Below, piece after piece: positions 24,252 through 31,087 of a DNA stretch of 40,615 nucleotides. Every line of letters starts with the position of its first letter. Position 1 is the first letter of the stretch. Made by a program: the position numbers and the translations under genes. The stretch covers positions 1 through 40,615 of the IMG/VR virus record IMGVR_UViG_3300023174_002899, one strand, 5' to 3'. The notes under the pieces are model-generated. The model was not told the DNA's origin, did not search any database, and saw only the letters and a program-made list of their open reading frames with translations. Source of the DNA: a virus.

Positions 24252-24615
24252 TACATACTCTCCAAATGCTGGCATGAAGTCTGCTGCACGTCGTGCTTTA
24301 AAATGGAAAGAAGATGGCAAGGCTACTGGCGCTGGCACTCCAGTTGGTTGGGGCAGAGCAACAGATATTGTTAATGGTTCTGCAATGTCATTAGATACAG
24401 TTAAAAGAATGTATTCATTTTTTTCACGACATGAGGTAGATAAAAAAGGTAAAGGCTTTTATTCTGGTCCAGAGTTTCCATCTAACGGAAGAATTATGTG
24501 GGACGCTTGGGGTGGAGACGCAGGCTTTTCATGGAGTCGTGCTATAGTTGAAAGAGAAAAGAATAAGGCAGAAAAAGCGTGGATTGGAAGCGCTTTTAGT
24601 TTCAAAAAGGGGTAG
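24244..24615 (+). CDS. Conserved phage protein of the 'MYSFFSRHEVDKKG' type
   Basis: 123 residues. The pattern SAARRALKWKEDGKATG, then DTVKRMYSFFSRHEVDKKG, then MWDAWGGDAGFSW is a module I know from many phage proteins, either alone or joined to prohead protease or DUF5872 modules. It is helical with conserved Trp and His; function not established. The gene follows the DUF5872-like gene, which agrees with this association. Confidence 0.78.
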   Translation: MADTYSPNAGMKSAARRALKWKEDGKATGAGTPVGWGRATDIVNGSAMSLDTVKRMYSFFSRHEVDKKGKGFYSGPEFPSNGRIMWDAWGGDAGFSWSRAIVEREKNKAEKAWIGSAFSFKKG

Positions 24616-24619
24616 ATAA

Positions 24620-24796
24620 ATGGATGATTTAACTAAAGAAGAGTTAATACAATTATTAACATTCTATAGACAGAGCAAATCTGATCTTGAACTTAGTTTA
24701 TTGCAAACACAAATAAAGTTAAATAAGGCTATTAGTCTTGCAAATAGCGATGTTCCAGTTCCAGCAACAAAAAAAGTTATTGACAAAAAAGAGTAA
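24620..24796 (+). CDS. Small coiled-coil protein
   Basis: 58 residues: MDDLTKEELIQLLTFYRQ then a helix with heptad-like Leu spacing (ELSLLQTQIKLNKAISL) and a basic tail. Probably a short dimerising coiled coil; function unknown. AAAGGGG at about 24606-24612 is the ribosome site. Confidence 0.7.
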   Translation: MDDLTKEELIQLLTFYRQSKSDLELSLLQTQIKLNKAISLANSDVPVPATKKVIDKKE

Positions 24797-24798
24797 CA

Positions 24799-25245
24799 GT
24801 GGATTCTTTAAAAATATTTTTCTATGCCTTGCCAGCAGCCTTGACATTCATGGCTGTTTGGTTTATACTTAAGGTATCAAACAAAGATAGGAAGATATTT
24901 TTAAAAAAGATTACATATAGACAAAGCAATATATATGAAATCATTAAAGATGTTATTCCAAAAGAAATGTTTGATAAACCAAAAGTTATAACTCAATCAC
25001 AAAAACATGTTCAGAAGAATATGCTAAAGGTTGTTATAGCCGATGATATGGCATATTGGACAGTTGACAATGTGTTTTATACCGCTAACTCTATCAATGG
25101 AAGAATAGATGAAAGCACTATAAAACCAATAGATATGTACTCTATGAGTAATAAAGAATTAAAAAAAATGATGGACATCTTAGATGATTTAAATAAAGGG
25201 GTTGGGCCAAATGATAGTAGCAGTGCAGGGGACGACAGAATTTAA
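24799..25245 (+). CDS. Membrane-anchored hypothetical protein
   Basis: 148 residues with GTG start. One N-terminal membrane span (IFFYALPAALTFMAVWFIL, about 5-24), then a basic stretch and a soluble domain with no recognised motif (ADDMAYWTVDNVFYTANSI), ending in helices. It has no signal cleavage site, so the domain is probably cytoplasmic behind a reverse anchor. The end overlaps the next gene. Confidence 0.68.
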   Translation: MDSLKIFFYALPAALTFMAVWFILKVSNKDRKIFLKKITYRQSNIYEIIKDVIPKEMFDKPKVITQSQKHVQKNMLKVVIADDMAYWTVDNVFYTANSINGRIDESTIKPIDMYSMSNKELKKMMDILDDLNKGVGPNDSSSAGDDRI

Positions 25246-25561
25246 AGACTATAACGTCTTTCTTCGTGCAATGAGCGTTGCTTTATCTAGCATGAAGGAA
25301 GATGATCAAGAGTTTATAATTTATTCTGTTGGTCCTTCAAATGTAAATAATTTTGTTTCTGAGTTTTCAAATCTCTCTGAAAGAGGAATGAAAGCAAGAG
25401 GAAAAAAGATTAAGTTTTATAATACTGCTCCAGCATGGTTAGATAAAAACATGGATCAAGTAAACTATTTTGCTTTTTTAAGTAAGCCAAATGAATCAAA
25501 GTCTAGATTAGTTTACTCTGCTGAAGCAAAGAACATTGAAGTTGGACTTTTTAGGTACTAA
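25211..25561 (+). CDS. SLOG/DUF2493-like nucleotide-binding protein
   Basis: 116 residues from the ATG at 25211, nine bases after AAAGGGG; an upstream in-frame TTG at 25202 is less well placed. MIVAVQGTTEFKDYNVFLRA resembles the first strand and loop of DUF2493/YspA-type SLOG domains (VAVxGxRxFxDY), a Rossmann-like fold that binds nucleotides or ADP-ribose derivatives. The remaining strands (EFIIYSVGP, KIKFYNTAP) fit. Family call is moderate. Confidence 0.55.
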   Translation: MIVAVQGTTEFKDYNVFLRAMSVALSSMKEDDQEFIIYSVGPSNVNNFVSEFSNLSERGMKARGKKIKFYNTAPAWLDKNMDQVNYFAFLSKPNESKSRLVYSAEAKNIEVGLFRY

Positions 25562-25569
25562 GGAGAGAT

Positions 25570-25779
25570 ATGTTTATTAGAAGTTTAAATACAATGGAAA
25601 AGATTATTAATAAAAATGATAACCTATTGTGGGATGGTTGGGACGTAATTGATTTAAAAGAATCAGACGTTGCTAAAACATCAGTTAATGGAATTAGAAT
25701 AAAAGATAAGTGGTATATCCACAAAGTTTATAAGCCTGGTCGTGATGGTTGGGATATCCCTAATAAGTATAGGGAGTAG
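25570..25779 (+). CDS. Small hypothetical phage protein
   Basis: 69 residues with a strong AAGGAGA site. Acidic N-terminal half and aromatic C-terminal half (KDKWYIHKVYKPGRDGWDIP), likely one small beta sheet. No family recognised. Two bases separate it from the WhiB gene, so co-expression is likely. Confidence 0.72.
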   Translation: MFIRSLNTMEKIINKNDNLLWDGWDVIDLKESDVAKTSVNGIRIKDKWYIHKVYKPGRDGWDIPNKYRE

Positions 25780-25781
25780 TC

Positions 25782-26063
25782 TTGAAACAGCATTTATGGA
25801 AAGATGAGGCATCTTGTTTAGGCCTTGAGACTAACCTTTATTTTGAAGACTATGAGGATAAATTAGAACTTCGTAATGGAATAGATAAAATTTGTATGCA
25901 ATGCCCCGTTAAAAAAATATGCTTTGCAAATGGCATATCTGGCAAAGAGTGGGGTGTTTGGGGTGGAGTATACTTAGAGGGTGGAGAAATTTCAAGGGAA
26001 TTTAATAGACATAAGTCAAAACAAGACTGGTCTAACACATGGCAAGCATTAACAATGGAGTAA
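25782..26063 (+). CDS. WhiB-family Fe-S transcription factor
   Basis: 93 residues, TTG start at 25782 behind AGGGAG. The four WhiB cysteines are present: C12, C38, C41 and C47 (ASC...ICMQCPVKKIC), as is the signature turn GVWGG (58-62). WhiB proteins are found only in Actinobacteria and their phages, hold a 4Fe-4S cluster, and bind sigma factor region 4 to alter promoter choice. This is the strongest single clue to the host. The basic C-terminal tail normally used to touch DNA is short here (NRHKSKQDW). Confidence 0.9.
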   Translation: MKQHLWKDEASCLGLETNLYFEDYEDKLELRNGIDKICMQCPVKKICFANGISGKEWGVWGGVYLEGGEISREFNRHKSKQDWSNTWQALTME

Positions 26064-26067
26064 ATAA

Positions 26068-26700
26068 ATGATATATTCTCAGGATCATAATTTTTTATTA
26101 ATTAGTAACCGAAAGGTTGCAGCAACATCTTTAGAGATAGAGTTGTCAAAAGTTCTTCCACTAAATGCTATAGTAACTACATTATTTCCTGTACGTCAAG
26201 ACCATAATCCAAGAAACCATAAAGATATATTTTATAAGCATATGGGCTATTCAGAAATAAAACAGTTTTTAAATTTAAAAAATGTAAAATCATATGTAAT
26301 GGTAAGAAATCCATATGATAGTGTTTTGTCTTCTTTTTTCCATATGCTACAAAATAAAAATCCAAATATATCTACATATGATTTAAAAGAAAATACTGAT
26401 CTTACAAAAAAAATTGACATTTATTTTAAAAATTATTTATTTAATGGAACCCATGAACTTTATACAGAAAATAATAAAGTTGTTGTAGATAAAATATTAT
26501 ATTATGAAAATGGTATTGAGAATGAAATAAATAAAGTATTGGTAGATCATAATATTGAACAGGTAAAAATTACAAAATTTGAAAACAAACATAGACCAGA
26601 ATGGGCCACATTTAAAAAAATGTTTAACAGGGAACAAATAAACATTATAAATGATAAATGGGCTTGGGAATTTGATAATTTGGGATATGATAAAATATAA
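26068..26700 (+). CDS. Sulfotransferase-like protein
   Basis: 210 residues. KVAATSLE (16-23) matches the 5'-phosphosulfate-binding loop and VRNPYDSVLSSF (79-90) the 3'-phosphate-binding loop of the PAPS-dependent sulfotransferases (Sulfotransfer_2 type), which move sulfate from PAPS to a hydroxyl or amine, usually on a sugar. It is shorter than cellular enzymes but has both loops. The next gene carries an APS kinase domain that could make PAPS, so the two form a plausible sulfation module. The gene is very AT-rich. Confidence 0.75.
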   Translation: MIYSQDHNFLLISNRKVAATSLEIELSKVLPLNAIVTTLFPVRQDHNPRNHKDIFYKHMGYSEIKQFLNLKNVKSYVMVRNPYDSVLSSFFHMLQNKNPNISTYDLKENTDLTKKIDIYFKNYLFNGTHELYTENNKVVVDKILYYENGIENEINKVLVDHNIEQVKITKFENKHRPEWATFKKMFNREQINIINDKWAWEFDNLGYDKI

Positions 26701-26701
26701 T
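26672..26701 (+). promoter_or_regulatory. Promoter for the APS-kinase fusion gene
   Basis: TTGATA (26672-26677), 18-base spacer, TATAAT (26696-26701), overlapping the sulfotransferase stop. Transcription would start near 26708, only about eight bases before the ATG at 26716; AAAGGGG (26702-26708) would then be just outside the mRNA unless read-through supplies it. Confidence 0.6.
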
Positions 26702-26715
26702 AAAGGGGTTATCAA

Positions 26716-27477
26716 ATGATAATACAAATAATTGGACTACCTGGATCTGGTAAAACAGAACTGGCAAAAGCACTTAAAGATCGCATTAATGCTATTCATC
26801 TTAATGCAGATGAAGTACGTGCAACAGTTAATTCTGATCTTGGATTTACCCAAGAAGATCGCATTGAGCAGGCACGACGTATGGGAGAAATGGCAAAACT
26901 TATTGCCAAACAAGGAGTTGCTCCAGTTATTGTAGATTTTGTTTGTCCAACAGAACAAACTCGTGAGGCTTTTGGTAAGCCCGATATTCTTATTTGGATG
27001 AATACAATTAAAGAAGGGCGTTTTGAAGATACCAATAAAATGTGGGAAGTTCCAAAAACTTATTCCTGCGCCTTTAACAATCATGAGTTAAATTCATATG
27101 AAAAAGCAACAGAAATTATAGTATTGTATAACCTACACGATTGGTCTGCTCCAACAACATTAATGCTTGGAAGATATCAACCTTGGCATGAAGGACATCA
27201 TGCATTGTATTTACAAGCGGGAATGAGAACAAATCAAGTATTACTTGGAGTGCGAAACACATACAATACAAGTGAAAAAGATCCACTTACATTTGATCAG
27301 GTAAAAGAATATATTGCCAAAGATGAGTTTATGGATGGTGCAATGGTATTACGTTTGCCAAACATTACTAACATTGTTTATGGCAGAGATGTTGGATACA
27401 AGATTGAACAAGTAGATTTGGGGGCAGAGATTCATGCTATTTCGGCTACTGAAAAACGTCGTGAACTGGGCATCTAA
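26716..27477 (+). CDS. Bifunctional APS kinase / nucleotidyltransferase fusion
   Basis: 253 residues. Domain 1 (about 1-120) resembles adenylylsulfate kinase: P-loop GLPGSGKT (7-14), LNADEVR in place of DGDxxR, DLGFTQEDRIEQARR matching DLGFSxxDRxEN, and IVDFVCPTEQTRE matching the ISPYxxxR segment. It would phosphorylate APS to PAPS. Domain 2 (about 145-253) is an HxGH nucleotidyltransferase: GRYQPWHEGHHAL (HEGH at 158-161) and ISATEKRREL. The GRYQPWHxGH form looks nearer to NMN/pantetheine adenylyltransferases than to ATP sulfurylase, so its substrate is open. Cellular PAPS synthases carry kinase and sulfurylase in one chain, which makes an unusual PAPS synthase one reading. Confidence 0.78.
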   Translation: MIIQIIGLPGSGKTELAKALKDRINAIHLNADEVRATVNSDLGFTQEDRIEQARRMGEMAKLIAKQGVAPVIVDFVCPTEQTREAFGKPDILIWMNTIKEGRFEDTNKMWEVPKTYSCAFNNHELNSYEKATEIIVLYNLHDWSAPTTLMLGRYQPWHEGHHALYLQAGMRTNQVLLGVRNTYNTSEKDPLTFDQVKEYIAKDEFMDGAMVLRLPNITNIVYGRDVGYKIEQVDLGAEIHAISATEKRRELGI

Positions 27478-27559
27478 CATTGGCCAAGGAATTGCTGATG
27501 CAGAAGAAGAGTTTGTTAAGGGTATGTTTGAGAAAGATGTAAAAAATGAAAGTAACTAA
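27461..27559 (+). CDS. Possible 32-residue acidic protein
   Basis: GTG at 27461 opens a short frame (MNWASNIGQGIADAEEEF...) ending at 27559, bridging two good genes with overlaps at both ends. It would be an acidic helix. The amino-acid mix is coding-like, but the short length and GTG start keep confidence modest. Confidence 0.45.
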   Translation: MNWASNIGQGIADAEEEFVKGMFEKDVKNESN

Positions 27560-27749
27560 GGCTAGATCTTTTGTTAAAGCATTAAGTTATCGCATATGGG
27601 GAACTCTATCCTCTGTTGCTGTTGCTTATGTTATTACAAAAAATGCTTCACTTTCTATAACAATTGCATTTTGGGAAACTGTAGTTAAAATATTTATTTA
27701 TTATGCACATGAACGTGGTTGGAATTACATTCAGTGGGGAAGAAAATAA
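27546..27749 (+). CDS. DUF2061-family membrane protein
   Basis: 67 residues. KARSFVKALSYRIWGTLSSVAVAYV is the DUF2061 hallmark, followed by a second span (ITIAFWETVVKIFIYYAHE) and HERGWNYIQWG. These tiny two-span proteins are widespread in bacteria and in cyanophages; function is unknown, although some sit near sulfate-assimilation genes (cysNC operons), which fits the APS-kinase gene just upstream. Stop overlaps next start (TAATG). Confidence 0.85.
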   Translation: MKVTKARSFVKALSYRIWGTLSSVAVAYVITKNASLSITIAFWETVVKIFIYYAHERGWNYIQWGRK

Positions 27750-27982
27750 TGTATACAGATTCTATGCGTAGGGTTGTACATAATATTCAAGCACCAAAAG
27801 GTTTTGGGGTTAATATTATTGACAATGAGCACTTTCTTACGATAAAATTAAATGAGAAAGAGTTTGAAAAAATGTTTCATGATGAAAAAATAAAAGCATT
27901 ACAATATATTGTTAACTTAAAAAATGCTTTAGAACAAAATGGTGCAATTGTTTTAGTTACAAGGGAGGCAGTACAAAAATGA
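27749..27982 (+). CDS. Small protein, tandem paralogue A
   Basis: 77 residues (MYTDSMRRVVHNIQAPKGF...). It aligns along its whole length with the next protein: M-x-x-x-x-NIxxPxGFxxxIxDxxxFLxIKxxExxxExM, then a helix and a strand ending GAIVLVTRE versus GASVLLVQE. Probably a small alpha/beta domain; no family recognised. The ATG at 27749 overlaps the previous stop, and an ATGA overlap leads to its copy. Confidence 0.72.
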   Translation: MYTDSMRRVVHNIQAPKGFGVNIIDNEHFLTIKLNEKEFEKMFHDEKIKALQYIVNLKNALEQNGAIVLVTREAVQK

Positions 27983-28224
27983 GTCAAGCATATTATACAA
28001 AAAAAATGTGGGATGCGTTTAACAATATTGAATGCCCAGGTGGTTTTCATATTAAGGTTGAAGATAAACTATTTTTCTTAAAAGTAACTGTTGATGAAGA
28101 ACAGTATAACAATATGACAGAAGAATCAAAACCAGTCGTATATGGATATCTTAATGAAGTTAAAAAAACTTTGGAAGACCTTGGCGCAAGTGTTTTACTA
28201 GTACAGGAAAAGTGGCATGGCTAA
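27979..28224 (+). CDS. Small protein, tandem paralogue B
   Basis: 81 residues (MSQAYYTKKMWDAFNNIECPGGF...), a diverged tandem copy of the preceding protein with the same order of motifs: PGGFHIKVEDKLFFLKVTVDE, then a long helix and GASVLLVQE. The two may form a heterodimer. Function unknown. Overlaps neighbours at both ends. Confidence 0.72.
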   Translation: MSQAYYTKKMWDAFNNIECPGGFHIKVEDKLFFLKVTVDEEQYNNMTEESKPVVYGYLNEVKKTLEDLGASVLLVQEKWHG

Positions 28225-28348
28225 AAAAATGTTAAATTTGTTTATTTGTAAACTTAGAGGCCACAACTTTATTGACGGCGGATATTGTCCATTTACTGGG
28301 AAAACATATAATGTATGCATTAAATGTGAAAGTATAGTTGCAGTATGA
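28217..28348 (+). CDS. Small zinc-binding protein
   Basis: 43 residues: ICKLRGHNFIDGGYC and VCIKCES provide C...H...C...CxxC, a possible zinc ribbon. I have seen C-x-GHxW...RCxxC miniproteins in other phages. It overlaps the previous gene by eight bases and the next ATG by four (ATGA). Confidence 0.62.
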   Translation: MAKKMLNLFICKLRGHNFIDGGYCPFTGKTYNVCIKCESIVAV

Positions 28349-28473
28349 AAAAAAGATTGGTTATCTTAATAAGTATTGTTAGTATTTTAATTATATCAAG
28401 CATTGCACTATTTGCATCAATATCAAAATCTTTTGATGGCATAAGCCTGGATGATGACGATTGGGATCTATAG
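28345..28473 (+). CDS. Small membrane-anchored acidic peptide
   Basis: 42 residues: a basic start (MKKR), one hydrophobic segment (LVILISIVSILIISSIALFA), then an acidic tail (ISLDDDDWDL). It would sit in the inner membrane as a single-span peptide. Coupled by ATGA to the previous gene. Function unknown. Confidence 0.6.
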   Translation: MKKRLVILISIVSILIISSIALFASISKSFDGISLDDDDWDL

Positions 28474-28500
28474 TGTCCGAGAATGTAGTACAATAGAATT

Positions 28501-28857
28501 ATGGAAAAAGGGCTTTTAATATTTTTTATGACACTAACATTTTCTTTTGCAATAGGATATATCTCAGCAATGCAAAAATTAAAAAAGACTAATTTTACTT
28601 TAGCAGAACTCCATGTTGCGTATACAATGCTTCAAGATTTAAATAAACTTAAGTTTAGCAATAATGAACAACACGAAGACTCACTTCACAAAGAAAACTT
28701 TATTAAATTTTTATCTGACTCTCGTGATTGGGCATTTGAATATATAGAAAATTCTCAAAAAACTATTAAAGAAGTTGCAGAACAATTAAACAAAGATGGT
28801 TTTGAACAACAATCAAAAAAACTATTAGAGTTATTACCAGAAAAGGTTGCAGAATAA
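28501..28857 (+). CDS. Membrane-anchored coiled-coil protein
   Basis: 118 residues. N-terminal span (LLIFFMTLTFSFAIGYISA, about 5-23), then an amphipathic helical region (LAELHVAYTMLQDLNKL, and FIKFLSDSRDWAFEYI with QKTIKEVAEQL), typical of phage membrane-tethered helical proteins. TACAAT lies six bases before the ATG, the same distance as in the leaderless genes elsewhere in the window, but there is no -35 and no ribosome site. Confidence 0.72.
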   Translation: MEKGLLIFFMTLTFSFAIGYISAMQKLKKTNFTLAELHVAYTMLQDLNKLKFSNNEQHEDSLHKENFIKFLSDSRDWAFEYIENSQKTIKEVAEQLNKDGFEQQSKKLLELLPEKVAE

Positions 28858-28858
28858 T

Positions 28859-29017
28859 ATGAAAGAACTTATACTTTCAATACTAACAGGTTTTGGATGT
28901 GGCATTATATTTGCTGCATTCAAATTGCCAGTACCAGCACCTCCAGTTTTTGCTGGGGTAGCAGGCATAATAGGCCTATGGTCTGGCTACGCTATACTAA
29001 CAAAAGTTATATCCTAG
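28859..29017 (+). CDS. XapX/DUF1427-family membrane protein
   Basis: 52 residues: two membrane segments with the family pattern GFGCGIIFAAFKLPVPAPPVF then AGVAGIIGLWSGY. The LPVPAPPVxAGxxGIxGxxxGY core is diagnostic of the XapX domain. Function is unknown in hosts. ATG at 28859, directly after the previous stop. Confidence 0.85.
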   Translation: MKELILSILTGFGCGIIFAAFKLPVPAPPVFAGVAGIIGLWSGYAILTKVIS

Positions 29018-29025
29018 GAGGAATA

Positions 29026-29307
29026 ATGAATAATATACTAAACGATAAAACAAAGGCAATGCTTGCATCATACGGACGATCTGTTCTTGGTTCAGTAATT
29101 GCACTTTACATGGCTGGCGTAACAGATCCTAAAGATCTTTGGGCTGCACTAGTTGCTGCTCTAGCACCAGTTGCATTGAGAGCACTTAATCCTAACGACA
29201 AGGCGTTTGGCGTACTGCCAAACACTGGTGCTGTTTCAGATGCGCTTAGCAAGATTGTACCTGCTAAGAAGGCTCCAGCAAAGAAGAAGGCTGCTGCTAA
29301 GAAGTAG
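29026..29307 (+). CDS. Small protein with membrane-like helices and Lys-rich tail
   Basis: 93 residues from the ATG at 29026, preceded by AGGAGGA. MLASYGRSVLGSVIALYMAGV and LWAALVAALAPVALRALNPNDKAFG form two moderately hydrophobic helices, then a histone-like tail (KKAPAKKKAAAKK). Similar ASYGRSVLxxxxA...ALRALNPxDxAFG proteins occur in actinophages and are sometimes called holin-like. The basic tail could bind DNA or the inner leaflet. A terminator follows. Confidence 0.75.
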   Translation: MNNILNDKTKAMLASYGRSVLGSVIALYMAGVTDPKDLWAALVAALAPVALRALNPNDKAFGVLPNTGAVSDALSKIVPAKKAPAKKKAAAKK

Positions 29308-29324
29308 TCTTATTTTAAATTAGG

Positions 29325-29357
29325 AAAGGCGAGTTGAAATATACTCGCTTTTCTTAT
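29325..29357 (+). terminator. Rho-independent terminator
   Basis: AAGGCGAGT (29326-29334) pairs with ACTCGCTTT (29343-29351), eight-base loop, then a T-rich run. It ends the long plus-strand operon before the last plus-strand gene. Confidence 0.82.
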
Positions 29358-29373
29358 TTAACAAAGGAAAAAT

Positions 29374-30066
29374 ATGGATTTTGTATATATATGTAAAGAT
29401 GGAGATAATGAAGAGTTAAAGTACTCAATTAGATCCGTTGTATCTTCTTTCCCAGACTCAAACATATGGGTTGTTGGTGGAAAACCAAATTGGTATACAG
29501 GTAACTTTATTCAGGTATCCCAAGTTTTTCATAAATATAGAAACGCTTTTGAAAACTTAAAGGAAATCTCAGAGTCAAAAGATATAAATGAAAATTTTGT
29601 TTTAATGAATGATGATTTTTATATAATGAAACCTTTAACACAAATAGATACTTTTCATGGATTGCCACTGATTGAAAAGGTTGAAATGTATGAAAAATTA
29701 AACGGTAGGTCGCCATATACTAAAAAACTAAGAATGACATATGAAAGATTAATAAAATTAGGTTTCAACGATCCACTTGATTATGAACTACATGTTCCAA
29801 TGCCAATGGAAAAAGAAAAATTAAAAGAAGTATTACTACAAAGAGATACCTTTTTATGGAGATCTGTATATGGAAATATGTTTAATGTTGGTGGTACATA
29901 TATGGAAGATGTTAAGGTTTATTTAAGTGGTGCCTTATTAGCAAAATCTCATAACATTAAAGAAGAAAACTCAATATACTTATCAAGTTCTGACAGTTCT
30001 TCTAGGCATATGATATCTAATATTCTTAAGCCACAATTTAAATCAAAAACTAAATTTGAGAGATAA
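29374..30066 (+). CDS. Stealth/glycosyltransferase-like phage protein
   Basis: 230 residues. The N-terminal half reads YICKDGDNEELKYSIRSV, then NIWVVGGKPNW, then ENFVLMNDDFYIMKPL. The NDDFYIMKP segment matches conserved region 2 of Stealth-type hexose-phosphate transferases and related actinophage glycosyltransferase-like proteins, where the paired Asp bind metal and sugar nucleotide. It probably modifies a surface glycan or virion protein. It lies tail-to-tail with the minus-strand glycan operon, overlapping its last gene by 17 bases, and shares its theme. Confidence 0.72.
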   Translation: MDFVYICKDGDNEELKYSIRSVVSSFPDSNIWVVGGKPNWYTGNFIQVSQVFHKYRNAFENLKEISESKDINENFVLMNDDFYIMKPLTQIDTFHGLPLIEKVEMYEKLNGRSPYTKKLRMTYERLIKLGFNDPLDYELHVPMPMEKEKLKEVLLQRDTFLWRSVYGNMFNVGGTYMEDVKVYLSGALLAKSHNIKEENSIYLSSSDSSSRHMISNILKPQFKSKTKFER

Positions 30067-31087
30067 CTTCTAGCCACTTATCTTTAAGTATACTGTTAGA
30101 GAAATTATTAAATCCTATAGCAAATGCTTTTTCTTTTTCATCCTGTTTATTTGTTAGACTAATATAATTGTCAACGCATAGTGCTAAGTCTTTTCTATTA
30201 GCCTCAAAAAACTCAATTCTAACTTTTGTTCTAAAGGTACCAAGAGATGAAGATTTAACCAACCAATTGGCTGGAAGTATTTCATTGTTTGGAGATATAT
30301 CTGTCATAAAAACGGGGAGTCCAGAAAGCAATGCCTCATTCATAGGTAAACAAAGACCAGCATAACGTCTAGGAAGTATCATAGCGTCAAACCCAGTATA
30401 CATATCTTCTCTATTGTCTGGATTGCCAACCTCAATTGTTAACCTAGAATCCTTTATGTTAGTCTCTACCTCATTTTGACTTCTTATAACTAATTGATAA
30501 TCAGCCTTTGAATACCGCAACATTTCAAGAACTGTATCAGTTCCATTTCTATCTTTTGCTGCCTTTCTACCAGTAATATGTAATATCCTGTTGTGATCCT
30601 TAGACATATTTGTTTCTTTAGCATTAATAAAAGTAACTGGATTAGTTGGTGGTGGCAAGTGCATAACATTTGATCTACTGCCAAAAAGTTTTTTAACATG
30701 GTTTATATTCCAACTGCTAGGTGCTAACAAAACATCTGCGACTGGTAGTTCTGGTGTAGAAAGACTTCCAAAAAGTTCATAGTTATATTGAAGAATTGTT
30801 TTAACGTTTCTTCTTTTAGCATACTTTACAAAATTTTGATCATAAAATGTTTCACAACTTATAACAACATCAAGGTTTTCAAGAAAAGAAACAATTTGTT
30901 CTTTAGTTGGAAAGCCATTTGTTTTAATTGTTTCATATCCTTGATACCATTCTGGATGTTGTTTATTTTTATTAAAGGGGGTTGAGTCAATAAGCATAAC
31001 CTTGCTTGGAGTAAGCATGTTAACTAATTCTCTTGTTTGATTTCCAAGACCAGTGTTATCTGATCTGGCAATAATACCAACTCTCAT
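30050..31087 (-). CDS. GT4-type (GT-B) glycosyltransferase
   Basis: 345 residues. GT-B fold with an N-terminal GxGNQTRELV motif in which the Gly-rich loop lies, a middle RILHITGRKAAKDRNGTD strand that starts the second domain, and the nucleotide-sugar region FDAMILPRRYAGLCLPMNEALLSG, matching the E-x7-E-like signature of GT4 enzymes. It would transfer a sugar from a nucleotide donor. Last gene of the minus-strand glycan operon; its ATG overlaps the upstream stop (ATGA). Confidence 0.85.
   Translation of the reverse strand: MRVGIIARSDNTGLGNQTRELVNMLTPSKVMLIDSTPFNKNKQHPEWYQGYETIKTNGFPTKEQIVSFLENLDVVISCETFYDQNFVKYAKRRNVKTILQYNYELFGSLSTPELPVADVLLAPSSWNINHVKKLFGSRSNVMHLPPPTNPVTFINAKETNMSKDHNRILHITGRKAAKDRNGTDTVLEMLRYSKADYQLVIRSQNEVETNIKDSRLTIEVGNPDNREDMYTGFDAMILPRRYAGLCLPMNEALLSGLPVFMTDISPNNEILPANWLVKSSSLGTFRTKVRIEFFEANRKDLALCVDNYISLTNKQDEKEKAFAIGFNNFSNSILKDKWLEVISQI

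Noticed and set aside
26696-26708. Leaderless promoter for the APS-kinase fusion
   Set aside because: The -10 ends 14 bases before the ATG and a clear AAAGGGG lies between, so the six-base rule does not apply here.
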